Source of the DNA: Fimenecus sp045595185 | Lineage (GTDB): Bacteria; Bacillota; Clostridia; Oscillospirales; Acutalibacteraceae | Reading direction: 5' to 3' | Assembly (NCBI GenBank): GCA_045595185.1 | Contig: JAZNZX010000074.1 | Coordinates: 53,929-117,928, forward strand | Length of the DNA: 64,000 nt | Part shown: piece by piece, positions 34,698 to 43,671 of the stretch | How positions within the stretch are numbered: position 1 is the first letter of the stretch | How the letters are laid out: each line of letters begins with the position of its first letter | Program-made: the position numbers and the translations under genes | Notes under the pieces: model-generated | Database searches by the model: none | What the model was told of the DNA's origin: nothing | Seen by the model: only the letters and a program-made list of their open reading frames with translations

Positions 34698-35666
34698 TTA
34701 TCTGTCTTCTCTGAAATATGATAATCCAAGTGAAGCAGGTGGTTGATTTTCTTTTTTGTTCATCATACTTGTAACAATTAAAACAATAATTGTGATTATA
34801 TAAGGCAACATCTTTAATATTTCGCGTTCTGAGAATGAAATATTACCAAAGACAAAAGCAGCAATATATAATGCACCGAAAAGATATGAACCAATTATTG
34901 AAATATTAGGCTTCCACAATGTGAAAATTACAAGTGCGATTGCAAGCCAACCAAATGCCTCGATGGTTGATGCGTTTTCCCAGCTTCCTTTAACATAATC
35001 CATAATATAGAACAAGCCACCGAAGCCGGCAATACCACTACCAACTAAAATTGCAACATATTTATACAATGTGATATTAACACCCATTGCATCAGCAGTT
35101 GCAGTATTTTCGCCGATTGCACGAAGATTAAGTCCAACCTTAGTTCTGTTAAAAATAAATGTTGTGATTAAAGCAATTATAATTGCAAAATAAACGTAAA
35201 ATCCGTGACCGAAAAGAACTTTAACAATACCGTCTGAGTTTTCGGCAAACGGTAAGCATTTAGAAATGATTTTTCCTGCAGTTGAAAAAGCACTTTTATC
35301 TACATATGAATGCATTAAGAATTGTGTTAAACCGTTACCGAAAATTGTAATTGCAAGTCCTGTGATGTTTTGATTACAGCGAAATGTAATTGTCATAACA
35401 GCATATATTGCACCTGTAAGAGACGCAAAAAGAAATGCACCGAAAAGAGATGATAAAATCAGCATTAGCCAAGATGCATTTTCTACTGTTTCAAGGCTGC
35501 TCATATATAAACTTACAAAAAGACATCCACCAACAGTACCTGTACACATAATACCGGGAATACCAAGATTAAGGTGACCTGCTTTTTCTGTGATTGTTTC
35601 ACCAACACATCCAAAAAGAAGAACCGTGCCGATTGCAATAGCACTTATTAAGAATGTTACTATCAT
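34698..35666 (-). CDS. BMP-type (nucleoside/purine) ABC transporter permease 2
   Basis: Permease of 322 residues with about nine to ten membrane helices, of the YufQ/NupC type that partners BmpA-class binding proteins. Landmarks are ETITEKAGHLNLGIPGIM, the conserved cytoplasmic segment RAIGENTATADAMGVN followed by TLYKYVAIL, and the late GWLAIALVIFTLWKP. It overlaps the preceding permease gene by four bases (ATGA). With the other permease it forms the membrane channel. Confidence 0.9.
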   Translation of the reverse strand: MIVTFLISAIAIGTVLLFGCVGETITEKAGHLNLGIPGIMCTGTVGGCLFVSLYMSSLETVENASWLMLILSSLFGAFLFASLTGAIYAVMTITFRCNQNITGLAITIFGNGLTQFLMHSYVDKSAFSTAGKIISKCLPFAENSDGIVKVLFGHGFYVYFAIIIALITTFIFNRTKVGLNLRAIGENTATADAMGVNITLYKYVAILVGSGIAGFGGLFYIMDYVKGSWENASTIEAFGWLAIALVIFTLWKPNISIIGSYLFGALYIAAFVFGNISFSEREILKMLPYIITIIVLIVTSMMNKKENQPPASLGLSYFREDR

Positions 35667-36763
35667 TTCTTAATTTCCTCCTTTTCTTTTTTTCTGAAAA
35701 CAAGCTTATAGTTAATAAAGAATGAACAAATAATAACTGCAAAATATATAATGCCAACAACGATATTTGATATTGAATCATTTGTGAACATAAATGTTTT
35801 TCTTACTTCTACCATACCTTTTGAAATAAAGGTAATGAAAAAGCTTGTAAGAATAATAATCAACGGATTAAATGCAGCAAGCCAGGTAGTCATAATACCT
35901 GTAAAGCCCATATTGTTAGCAGAGGCTGTACTGATTGTATGGTTAATTGAACCTGCAAGAATAAAACCGACAAGACCTGCAATTGCTCCTGATAATAACA
36001 TTGTTCTGATAATGACTTTATCAACCTTAATTCCTACATATTTTGCTGTGTTGATACTTTCACCGACAACGGAAATTTCGTAACCGTGTTTTGATGAACG
36101 AAGATAAATGTACATTAAAATTGTGATACCTACAAACATGATAATCGGTAATAAGTATTTGTTGCCTATATCAGGAATATTCCCGTAAGAAATAGGGGAT
36201 AAAACACCTGAACCTGATTTTACCCAAATTGTAATACACAAAGATACAAGACCTTGAGCAATATAATTCATCATAAGAGTAAAAAGTGATTCGTTAGTGT
36301 TAAATTTTGCTCTGAATATAGCAGGAATAGCTGCCCAAACAGCACCGGATACTACACTTGCTAAGAGCATGATAGGAATTATGATAGAATCATCTACTTT
36401 ACCACCAAGATAAAACATACAGGCGATTGCTGAAAGGCAACCAACAAGAATCTGACCGTTTCCGCCTAAATTCCAAAACTTCATTTTGAATGCAGGAAGC
36501 AACGCCATTGATGTGCCGAGAAGGAGAGAAGTATCCTGAAGTAAAAGCCATATTTTACGCTCGCTGCCTAACGCACCTGTAAATAAAGACTCAAAGAAAT
36601 CTCCTAATCCTTTATGAGAAAACATTACAGAAATTATTCCGCTTAAAAGCAGTCCTATAACGATGGCGATAGCATAAATACAAATTATATTTTGAATTTT
36701 AATATTGTCGCGTTTGACAATACGAACAAAAGGTTCTTTCAAGTTGTTTTTATTCTTTTTCAT
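35663..36763 (-). CDS. BMP-type (nucleoside/purine) ABC transporter permease 1
   Basis: Permease of 366 residues with about eight to nine membrane helices (YufP/NupB type). Motifs include FNTNESLFTLMMNYIAQGL and the coupling segment EISVVGESINTAKYVGI, with FTGIMTTWLAAFNPL in a late helix. It overlaps the ATPase gene by four bases (ATGA) and the second permease by four bases, so all three are translationally coupled. The substrate class is inferred from the BMP-type binding protein and xpt. Confidence 0.9.
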   Translation of the reverse strand: MKKNKNNLKEPFVRIVKRDNIKIQNIICIYAIAIVIGLLLSGIISVMFSHKGLGDFFESLFTGALGSERKIWLLLQDTSLLLGTSMALLPAFKMKFWNLGGNGQILVGCLSAIACMFYLGGKVDDSIIIPIMLLASVVSGAVWAAIPAIFRAKFNTNESLFTLMMNYIAQGLVSLCITIWVKSGSGVLSPISYGNIPDIGNKYLLPIIMFVGITILMYIYLRSSKHGYEISVVGESINTAKYVGIKVDKVIIRTMLLSGAIAGLVGFILAGSINHTISTASANNMGFTGIMTTWLAAFNPLIIILTSFFITFISKGMVEVRKTFMFTNDSISNIVVGIIYFAVIICSFFINYKLVFRKKEKEEIKK

Positions 36764-38460
36764 TCTGCCACCTCGTTCTTATCAGATTGAACCATTAAAA
36801 GACCGATTTCATCCTTTGTGGTTGTTCTGGCATCGACAATACCTGAGATTTTACCGCCACTTAATACTAATATCCTGTCGCTGAGTGCCATTAATACATC
36901 CAAGTCTTCACCAACAAAAATTACTGAAACACCTTTTTGTTTCTGCTCATTTAGAAGGTTATATATAGTGTATGATGAATTAATATCAAGACCTCGAACA
37001 GGGTAGGCGGTCATTAAAATTGCAGGAGCTGCAGCAATTTCACGACCAACAAGTACTTTTTGAACATTACCGCCTGATAATTTTCTTACAGCAGTATGTG
37101 AATCAGGCGTGTTTACCTTTAAATCGCTGATAATTTTATCGGCAAGGTCCTGAGGTCGTTTTCTGTCAAGAAACATTGACTTACCCTTACGGTAGCTACG
37201 AAGCATCATATTATCAACAATATCCATATTGCCGACAAGACCCATACCAAGTCGGTCTTCGGGGACAAACGAAAGGCGAATACCAAGCTCACGGATTTCT
37301 CTCGGGGATTTATTTTTTAAGTTGATGACTTCATCTTTTTTAAAGATGATTCTTTCATTGTTTACAAGTTCTTTAATTTCTTTTTTAGATAACTTTGAAA
37401 AATCAATATCGTTTCCCTTTTCATCCATAAAGGCATTTTCGTTGGCAAGCTCCATAACACGTTTGTATGTTTTATGGAAGAATGAAACAGGCTTATTCTT
37501 CTTAGGATGATAATAAATCAGTGTTCCGCTTTCATAATCATTGAGTCCTGCTATTGCTTCAAGCAATTCCTTCTGACCGCTACCGGCAATACCGGCAATA
37601 CCGAGAATTTCTCCGCCAAAAGCCTCAAAAGATACATTGTCAACCACATTATAACCATCTGGGTTTTTAACCGTTAAGTTTGAAACAGAAAGTCGTAATT
37701 TGCTGTCAACAGGCTGTGTACGGTTAATATTCAGGTCAACCTTTTCGCCTACCATCATTTCCGTAAGCTCTTTCTCATTGGTTTCTGATGTGTTTACTGT
37801 AGCAATGTGATCACCCTTACGCAAAACAGTTACTCTGTCAGAGATTTCCATAACCTCATTTAATTTGTGTGTAATGATTATGATAGATTTACCATCATTT
37901 CTCATAGCTTTTAAAACTTTAAATAAACTTTTAATTTCCTGTGGAGTTAAAACTGCTGTTGGTTCGTCTAATATAAGAATATCTGCGCCTCTGTATAAAA
38001 CCTTTAAGATTTCAACAGTTTGCTTTTCAGAAACAGACATTTCATAGATTTTCTTATCAAGATTTATATTAAATCCGTACTTTTTTGCCATTTCCTTAAT
38101 ACGGTTATTTACTTCTTTAAGATTAAATTTTTCACCTTCAATACCTAAAGCAACATTTTGTGCTGCACTAAAGATATCAATTAATTTAAAGTGCTGATGA
38201 ATCATTCCTATTTTATGTTCAAAAGCATCACGAGGAGAGCGAATAACTACTTCTTCGCCATTTATTAAAATTTTGCCGGAATCAGGATAGTATATCCCTG
38301 CAACCATATTCATAAGTGTTGTTTTACCGCAACCGTTTTCACCAAGAATAGAAAGAATCTCGCCTTTATATACATCTAAGCTGACATTGTTGTTTGCAAT
38401 AACCTTAGCACCAAATTTTTTTGTAATATTTTTTAATTGTAGAATAACAGTTTTTTCCAT
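36760..38460 (-). CDS. BMP-type ABC transporter ATPase with an inserted segment
   Basis: Double ABC ATPase of 566 residues (YufO/NupA type), longer than the usual 500-520. First domain: Walker A GENGCGKTTLMN, VSEKQTVEILKVLYRGADIL, then LDEPTAVLTPQE. Second domain: degenerate P-loop GIAGSGQKELLEAIAG, LSGGNVQKVLVGREI, and PVRGLDINSS, as normal for this class. The excess is about 55-60 highly charged residues in the second domain (roughly 310-370), between SGTLIYYH and SPREIRELGI. It follows the binding-protein gene across a hairpin. Confidence 0.9.
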   Translation of the reverse strand: MEKTVILQLKNITKKFGAKVIANNNVSLDVYKGEILSILGENGCGKTTLMNMVAGIYYPDSGKILINGEEVVIRSPRDAFEHKIGMIHQHFKLIDIFSAAQNVALGIEGEKFNLKEVNNRIKEMAKKYGFNINLDKKIYEMSVSEKQTVEILKVLYRGADILILDEPTAVLTPQEIKSLFKVLKAMRNDGKSIIIITHKLNEVMEISDRVTVLRKGDHIATVNTSETNEKELTEMMVGEKVDLNINRTQPVDSKLRLSVSNLTVKNPDGYNVVDNVSFEAFGGEILGIAGIAGSGQKELLEAIAGLNDYESGTLIYYHPKKNKPVSFFHKTYKRVMELANENAFMDEKGNDIDFSKLSKKEIKELVNNERIIFKKDEVINLKNKSPREIRELGIRLSFVPEDRLGMGLVGNMDIVDNMMLRSYRKGKSMFLDRKRPQDLADKIISDLKVNTPDSHTAVRKLSGGNVQKVLVGREIAAAPAILMTAYPVRGLDINSSYTIYNLLNEQKQKGVSVIFVGEDLDVLMALSDRILVLSGGKISGIVDARTTTKDEIGLLMVQSDKNEVAE

Positions 38461-38508
38461 AAGAAACTCCTTAAATTAAAGGATTTAAATTTTTGCTAAT
38501 TACTCAAA

Positions 38509-38536
38509 AAAGGCGAAGCGTAGTAACTTCGCCTTT
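38509..38536 (-). terminator. Attenuator hairpin between the BMP binding protein and ATPase genes
   Basis: Perfect ten-bp stem (38509-38518 with 38527-38536), eight-base loop, then six T on the minus strand. This is a good intrinsic terminator placed inside an operon, expected to give more binding-protein mRNA than transporter mRNA. Confidence 0.8.
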
Positions 38537-38572
38537 CCGGGTTAATTAAATTTTAAAATATTTAAGAATAAA

Positions 38573-39793
38573 TTATTCTGTAATAGCTGTAATACCGTCA
38601 ATAATAAGATTGAAGTATGGAGCTGAACGCTTTGCACTTTCGTTTATGAATGTAATATTGCCTGATGTTTCAACAACCTCTGTTTCAGGAACATAGTCAC
38701 CGGCATCGTCAACGTCAGCCACAAATGATGTTAATGGTTTTCCGTCAACAGTGAATGTTGAGCAATCGAACACCTTGATTGAACCGTCTTTAAGTCCTGC
38801 CATAACAGCGTCAAGCTTTTCCTGTGTGCCTTCTGCAGCAGCAGTACCGAGAGTTGTGATTTCTACAGAACCTGTTTCAAGTGTACCTGTCCAGTCAGTA
38901 TCAATAGCCTTGTCGTTCTGAACACAATCAATGATGTATTCAAAGTATGGAGTCCAGTTGATTCTTGAAGCGATGATAAATGTGTTTGGACATTTTTCTT
39001 CAGTTGAGCCGTTGTAGGAAACATTAGGAATGTTTCTTTCTTCACAGGCTGTTGGAGCACCCCAAGAGTCAGCGTGCTGAGAAATCAATTTACAACCATT
39101 GTCGATGAGTGCAAGAGCTGTTGTCTTTTCAGCTGCTTCATCGTACCAAGAGTTTGTATAACGAACTTCCATTGTTGCGTTTTCAACAACTGATTTAGCA
39201 CCAAGGTAGAATGATGTGTAGCCTGAGATTACTTCAGCATAAGGCCAAGCACCAACATAACCGATTTTCGCATTTTCATCAGAAACTTTACCTTCAGCAT
39301 CGCCGTAAAGTTCAACAAGCTTTAAACCAGCTGCAACACCTGCAAGGTATCTGCCTTCATAGATTGAAGCAAATGCATTGTGGAAGTTAGCAAGATTTGC
39401 TGTATGAGCCTGTGTACCTGTTGCATGACAGAATTCAACTTCAGGGAATTCTTTAGCAGCTTTAATCATGTATGGTTCATGGCCAAATGAGTCAGCAAAG
39501 ATAAGGTCATAAGACTCTGCCAAGTCAGCTGCCTGGTCATAACATTCAGTACCTTCAGGAATGTCAGTAACGATTGTGTAATCGTCAGCTGTAAGTCCTT
39601 TGTTTGCACAAGCTGCCTTGAAAGCATCAATGAAGTTTTTGTCATAAGTTGATGAGTCACCGTGTAAGCAAATAAGAGCAACCTTTAACTTTTCTTCATT
39701 GTCCTTGTTTTCGTTTCCACCACAAGCAGCAAATGTACCAACAATCATAACGAGTGCAATAACTACCGCAAGGATTTTTTTGAGATTTTTCAT
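38573..39793 (-). CDS. BMP-family substrate-binding lipoprotein
   Basis: 406-residue lipoprotein of the Med/BMP (PnrA-like) family, which binds purine nucleosides in characterised members. Signal core ILAVVIALVMIVG and lipid-modified Cys24 (GTFAACGG). The mature protein opens KVALICLHGDSSTYDKNF; further motifs are DLIFADSFGHEPYMIKAA and GVAAGLKLVE. The adjacent xpt gene supports a purine or purine nucleoside ligand. It is separated from the transport genes by an attenuator-like hairpin. The start has GGAGAG upstream. Confidence 0.92.
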   Translation of the reverse strand: MKNLKKILAVVIALVMIVGTFAACGGNENKDNEEKLKVALICLHGDSSTYDKNFIDAFKAACANKGLTADDYTIVTDIPEGTECYDQAADLAESYDLIFADSFGHEPYMIKAAKEFPEVEFCHATGTQAHTANLANFHNAFASIYEGRYLAGVAAGLKLVELYGDAEGKVSDENAKIGYVGAWPYAEVISGYTSFYLGAKSVVENATMEVRYTNSWYDEAAEKTTALALIDNGCKLISQHADSWGAPTACEERNIPNVSYNGSTEEKCPNTFIIASRINWTPYFEYIIDCVQNDKAIDTDWTGTLETGSVEITTLGTAAAEGTQEKLDAVMAGLKDGSIKVFDCSTFTVDGKPLTSFVADVDDAGDYVPETEVVETSGNITFINESAKRSAPYFNLIIDGITAITE

Positions 39794-39850
39794 GATTTTT
39801 TCTCTCCTTTTTTCTTATTGTAATATTTAACAGCTTTAAGCTGTAATTAC

Positions 39851-40429
39851 CTATTTGCGAAAAACAATTTTACCAGTTTTATCATCCATATCATCAATAA
39901 TTGCCATTGATTCAACGCGAACACCTTGTGCTCTTAAGTTATCACCGCCACCTTGATAACCTTTTTCAATTGCAATACTGCAACCGGCAAGTTTTGCTCC
40001 TGATTGGTTAACAATATCAATAAGACCAATCAAAGCATTTCCTTTGGCAAGAAAGTCGTCAACTATAAGCACTGTATCATTTTCATTAAGAAAATCTTTT
40101 GAAACAATAATGTCATATGTACATTGATGAGTAAAGGATTCAACCTTACTTGTGTAAATATCACCTTTGATATTTAATGTTTTAGTTTTTTTAGCAAAAA
40201 GTAAGGGACATTCAAAATGCTTTGCAACCATACAACCGACACCAATACCTGATGCTTCAATTGTAAGAACTTTTGTAATACCATCATCTTTAAAAAGTTC
40301 TTTTACTTCTTGTCCCATCTTATCCAAAAGCTCAACATCAATCTGATGATTCAAAAAACTGTCAACCTTAAGCACATTACCCGGAAATACTTTTCCGTCT
40401 TTAATAATTCTATCTTCCATAAATTGCAC
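39851..40429 (-). CDS. xpt: Xanthine phosphoribosyltransferase
   Basis: Converts xanthine and PRPP to XMP in purine salvage, cytosolic. Recognised by VLKVDSFLNHQID near the N-terminus, matching Xpt proteins, and the PRPP loop VLIVDDFLAKGNALIGL. Length 192 is standard. GTG 40429 is chosen because it gives the usual 12 residues before the first conserved Gly; ATG 40420 is possible, and neither has a strong ribosome-binding site. First gene of the operon with the BMP transporter, so imported bases or nucleosides are salvaged at once. Confidence 0.93.
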   Translation of the reverse strand: MQFMEDRIIKDGKVFPGNVLKVDSFLNHQIDVELLDKMGQEVKELFKDDGITKVLTIEASGIGVGCMVAKHFECPLLFAKKTKTLNIKGDIYTSKVESFTHQCTYDIIVSKDFLNENDTVLIVDDFLAKGNALIGLIDIVNQSGAKLAGCSIAIEKGYQGGGDNLRAQGVRVESMAIIDDMDDKTGKIVFRK

Positions 40430-40459
40430 AATATCAACTTCTTTAAATCATTTGGATAT

Positions 40460-40507
40460 ATTATAAGATATTTTGTCAAAAATTACAATATTTTTTAACA
40501 TTGTAAT
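40460..40507 (-). promoter_or_regulatory. xpt promoter with overlapping palindrome
   Basis: On the minus strand, -35 TTGTAA, 17-base spacer, -10 TATAAT (40460-40465). An inverted repeat ATTACAAT / ATTGTAAT (40482-40489 and 40500-40507) overlaps the -35 and is a candidate operator. The predicted leader is only about 24 bases, so there is no room for the purine riboswitch that often precedes xpt. Confidence 0.6.
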
Positions 40508-40603
40508 TCGTGGAATTTTTTCATAATTATTTGTTAAAAATACATAAAAAGAACAGTCGATTTAATGATTGTTTAATAATGATTATTTTTACAGGAGGAT
40601 AAT

Positions 40604-41947
40604 ATGAAAAAAGTATTATCAATTATTTTATCATTATCTTTTTTGCTCTGTTCATTTGTAGGATGTAACAGAAGCAATAACAATGAAAATCCGACACAAA
40701 AAATTACTACTGTAAGATTCTTAAACTTTAAACCTGAAGTGGCAAATATTTATGAGGAAATTGCAAATGCATATGAACAGGAAAAGGGGATAAAGCTTGA
40801 GGTCGAAACGGCAGCAAGCGGAAACTATGAGCAGACATTAACAGCAAAAATGGGAACTGACGAAGCACCGACCTTGTTTCAGATAAACGGACCAAAGGGA
40901 TATGCAAACTGGAAGAATTATTGTGCTGATTTGTCAGATTCAAAATTATACAGTCGTCTGACTGATAAAGATTTGGCAGTAACGGTAGATGGAAAAGTAT
41001 ATGGTATTCCTTATGTGGTAGAAGGTTACGGAATAATATATAACAAGGAAATTACCGATAAATATTTTGCACTTGAAAACAGAGCAACAGATGTTAAATC
41101 AATGGATGAGGTAAAAAACTATTCTACCCTAAAAGCAGTAGTAGAGGATATGCAGAAAAATGCCGAAAAGCTTGGAATAAAAGGTGTTTTTGCATCGACA
41201 TCAATGAAAACCGGTGAAGATTGGAGATGGCATACACATCTTGCCAACATTCCTGTTTATTATGAATTCGAAGAAAAAAATGTAGATTTATCAACAGACG
41301 AAACAGCTAATATTGAATTTAAATATTCAGAAAACTTTAAGAACATTTTTGACTTATATATAAATAATTCAGTAAGCGATAAAAAGGTTCTTGGTTCAAA
41401 GATTGTTGATGAATCAATGAGTGAATTTGCATTAGGTCAATGTGCCATGGTACAGAATGGTAACTGGGCATGGGGACAGATAAAGAATGTCAAAGGAAAT
41501 GTTGTTAAGGCAGAAAATGTAAAGTATTTGCCGATTTATATGGGTATTGAAGGTGAAGAAAATCAGGGTTTGTGTATCGGAACAGAAAACTTTTTTGCTA
41601 TAAATTCAAAATCAACTGAAGAAGAACAAAAGGCAGCTGAAGATTTTATTTATTGGTTGTTTACAAGTGAAACAGGCAAGAATTTCGTTAAAAATGACCT
41701 TGAACTAATTACACCATTTGATTCATTTGGAAAGGATGAAGTTCCCGAAGACCCTCTTGCACAGGAAATTATTACTTGGATGAATAAGGAAAATATAAAT
41801 ATTATACCTTGGAATTTTACTGTATTCCCAAGCCAGACCTTTAAAAGCGACTTCGGTTCAGCACTTTTGCAATATGCTCAAGGTACAAAGAATTGGAATG
41901 AAGTAAAAACAGTATTTACAAATCGTTGGAAAAGCGAAAGCAAATAA
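40604..41947 (+). CDS. Carbohydrate (maltodextrin-type) ABC binding lipoprotein
   Basis: Extracellular solute-binding protein family 1, 447 residues. Lipoprotein signal with lipid-modified Cys21 (FVGCNRS). The mature part begins with VRFLNFKPEVANIYEEIA and contains FQINGPKGYANWKNY and a tryptophan-rich region (NWAWGQIKNV), fitting oligosaccharide-binding proteins. It is first in an operon with two permeases, an ATPase, malQ and glgP, so maltodextrin or malto-oligosaccharides are the likely ligand. AGGAGG precedes ATG 40604. I do not see a clear promoter in 40514-40603. Confidence 0.88.
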   Translation: MKKVLSIILSLSFLLCSFVGCNRSNNNENPTQKITTVRFLNFKPEVANIYEEIANAYEQEKGIKLEVETAASGNYEQTLTAKMGTDEAPTLFQINGPKGYANWKNYCADLSDSKLYSRLTDKDLAVTVDGKVYGIPYVVEGYGIIYNKEITDKYFALENRATDVKSMDEVKNYSTLKAVVEDMQKNAEKLGIKGVFASTSMKTGEDWRWHTHLANIPVYYEFEEKNVDLSTDETANIEFKYSENFKNIFDLYINNSVSDKKVLGSKIVDESMSEFALGQCAMVQNGNWAWGQIKNVKGNVVKAENVKYLPIYMGIEGEENQGLCIGTENFFAINSKSTEEEQKAAEDFIYWLFTSETGKNFVKNDLELITPFDSFGKDEVPEDPLAQEIITWMNKENINIIPWNFTVFPSQTFKSDFGSALLQYAQGTKNWNEVKTVFTNRWKSESK

Positions 41948-41985
41948 TTGATATAAACCTGTTGTTATAAGGACGGATAAGTTTT

Positions 41986-42831
41986 ATGGAAAAGAATATG
42001 AAAAAGTATTTTCCCGTATTTGTATTGCCTACCTTTATTTCTTTTACAGTTGTATTTCTTATTCCGTTTTTCTTAGGAATTTATCTGTCCTTTACAGAAT
42101 TTACAACTGTTGACAACGCACAATGGGTAGGAATTGAAAATTATATAAAAGCATTTACACTTGATGAGAATTTCAAGAACGCATTATGGTTTACAGTAAA
42201 ATTCACTATCGTATCAGTAATAACCATAAATATAATATCTTTTTTCCTTGCATTGTTGCTGACTAAAGCCTTAAAGGGAACGAATTTCTTCAGAACTGTG
42301 TTTTTTATGCCAAATTTAATTGGTGGTATTATACTTGGTTACATTTGGAACTTGTTAATTAACGCAATTCTTGGTGCTTTTGGTCTTGATATAACATATG
42401 ATGCAACCTTTGGTTTTTGGGGACTTGTTTTTCTTCTTAATTGGCAGTTAATCGGGTATATGATGGTAATTTATATTGCAGGTTTACAGAATATCCCAAA
42501 AGAATTAAAAGAAGCTGCAATGATAGATGGTGCATCTTCCGTTTCTGTTTTAAGGAATATAACTCTTCCTATGGTTATGCCTGCTGTTACAATCTGCTTG
42601 TTTCTAACATTGACTAATTCTTTTAAACTTTTTGACCAGAATCTTGCGTTGACAGGTGGTGCACCTGCAAGAGAAACAGCAATGTTGGCACTTGATATTT
42701 ATAACACATTCTATGGTAGAATCGGTTGGCAAGGTGTAGGTCAGGCAAAAGCAGTAGTGTTCTTTTTAATTGTAGCTATAATTGCTTTTGTTCAGTTGAA
42801 AATTACAGGAAGAAAAGAGGTTGAACAATGA
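41986..42831 (+). CDS. Sugar ABC transporter permease (MalF type)
   Basis: Membrane permease of 281 residues with about six helices, MalF/UgpA class. It opens with VFVLPTFISFTVVFLIPF and carries the EAA loop KELKEAAMIDGASSVSVLRN for contact with the ATPase. The second Met (41998) is an alternative start; the spacing of AAGGAC to 41986 is a little long. It overlaps the next permease by four bases. Confidence 0.92.
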   Translation: MEKNMKKYFPVFVLPTFISFTVVFLIPFFLGIYLSFTEFTTVDNAQWVGIENYIKAFTLDENFKNALWFTVKFTIVSVITINIISFFLALLLTKALKGTNFFRTVFFMPNLIGGIILGYIWNLLINAILGAFGLDITYDATFGFWGLVFLLNWQLIGYMMVIYIAGLQNIPKELKEAAMIDGASSVSVLRNITLPMVMPAVTICLFLTLTNSFKLFDQNLALTGGAPARETAMLALDIYNTFYGRIGWQGVGQAKAVVFFLIVAIIAFVQLKITGRKEVEQ

Positions 42832-43664
42832 TGAAAAGTAGAATTATAGATAAATTGTCCTTTTCATTTCTTTTGTTTTTATCATTTGTTTTTATATTTC
42901 CGATTTATCTTGTAGTGATTAACTCCTTTAAATCGAAATTCAATATAATTGGTGAACCTTTTTCATTTCCAAATGAAGAAACTTTTGCTGGTCTTGAAAA
43001 CTATATAAACGGAATTCAATCTGCAGATATTGTCAGTTCATTTATGAGAACATTGATTATTACGGTCGGTTCGGTATTGGCAATTGTAATTTTGACATCA
43101 ATGACTGCCTGGTATATAACAAGAACAAAATCTAAGGTAAATAAATTAATCTATTATTTATTTCTTTTCAGTATGATAGTCCCGTTTCAGATGGTAATGT
43201 ACACTATGGTTTCAATATGTGTGAAATTAGGACTTGACAGTGTTTTAGGTATAATTCCTGTTTATCTTGGTTTTGGTTCAGGCCTTTCTGTTTTTATGTT
43301 CAGTGGTTTTGTTAAAGGTATGCCGACAGAAATTGAAGAAGCGGCTATGATAGACGGTTGCGGACCGATAAAAACATTTTTTTATGTTGTATTTCCGATT
43401 CTTAAACCGACAGCAATTACAGTTGCAATTTTAAATGCTATGTGGATATGGAACGACTTTTTGTTACCGTATCTGCTGTTAGGCTCAAAAAACAAAACTC
43501 TTTCAGTAGCAATTCAATTGACAATGCAGGGAGCATACGGTGCAATTGATTGGGGCGGTTTTATGGCAATGCTTGTCCTAGCTGTTATTCCGATTATAAT
43601 TTTCTATTTATTCTGTCAAAAATACATTATCAAAGGTGTTGTTGACGGCGCGGTGAAAGGATAA
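42828..43664 (+). CDS. Sugar ABC transporter permease (MalG type)
   Basis: Second membrane permease, 278 residues, about six helices, MalG/UgpE class. EAA loop TEIEEAAMIDGCGPIKTF, and the C-terminal segment YIIKGVVDGAVKG typical of MalG-like proteins. The start overlaps the upstream stop (ATGA); an ATG one codon later is equally possible. It forms a heterodimer with the MalF-type permease. Confidence 0.93.
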   Translation: MMKSRIIDKLSFSFLLFLSFVFIFPIYLVVINSFKSKFNIIGEPFSFPNEETFAGLENYINGIQSADIVSSFMRTLIITVGSVLAIVILTSMTAWYITRTKSKVNKLIYYLFLFSMIVPFQMVMYTMVSICVKLGLDSVLGIIPVYLGFGSGLSVFMFSGFVKGMPTEIEEAAMIDGCGPIKTFFYVVFPILKPTAITVAILNAMWIWNDFLLPYLLLGSKNKTLSVAIQLTMQGAYGAIDWGGFMAMLVLAVIPIIIFYLFCQKYIIKGVVDGAVKG

Positions 43665-43671
43665 TGAATTT

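Noticed and set aside
40430..40603. Purine riboswitch between xpt and the sugar operon
   Set aside because: The predicted xpt start site leaves a leader of only about 24 bases and I could not find the conserved three-way junction loops on either strand.
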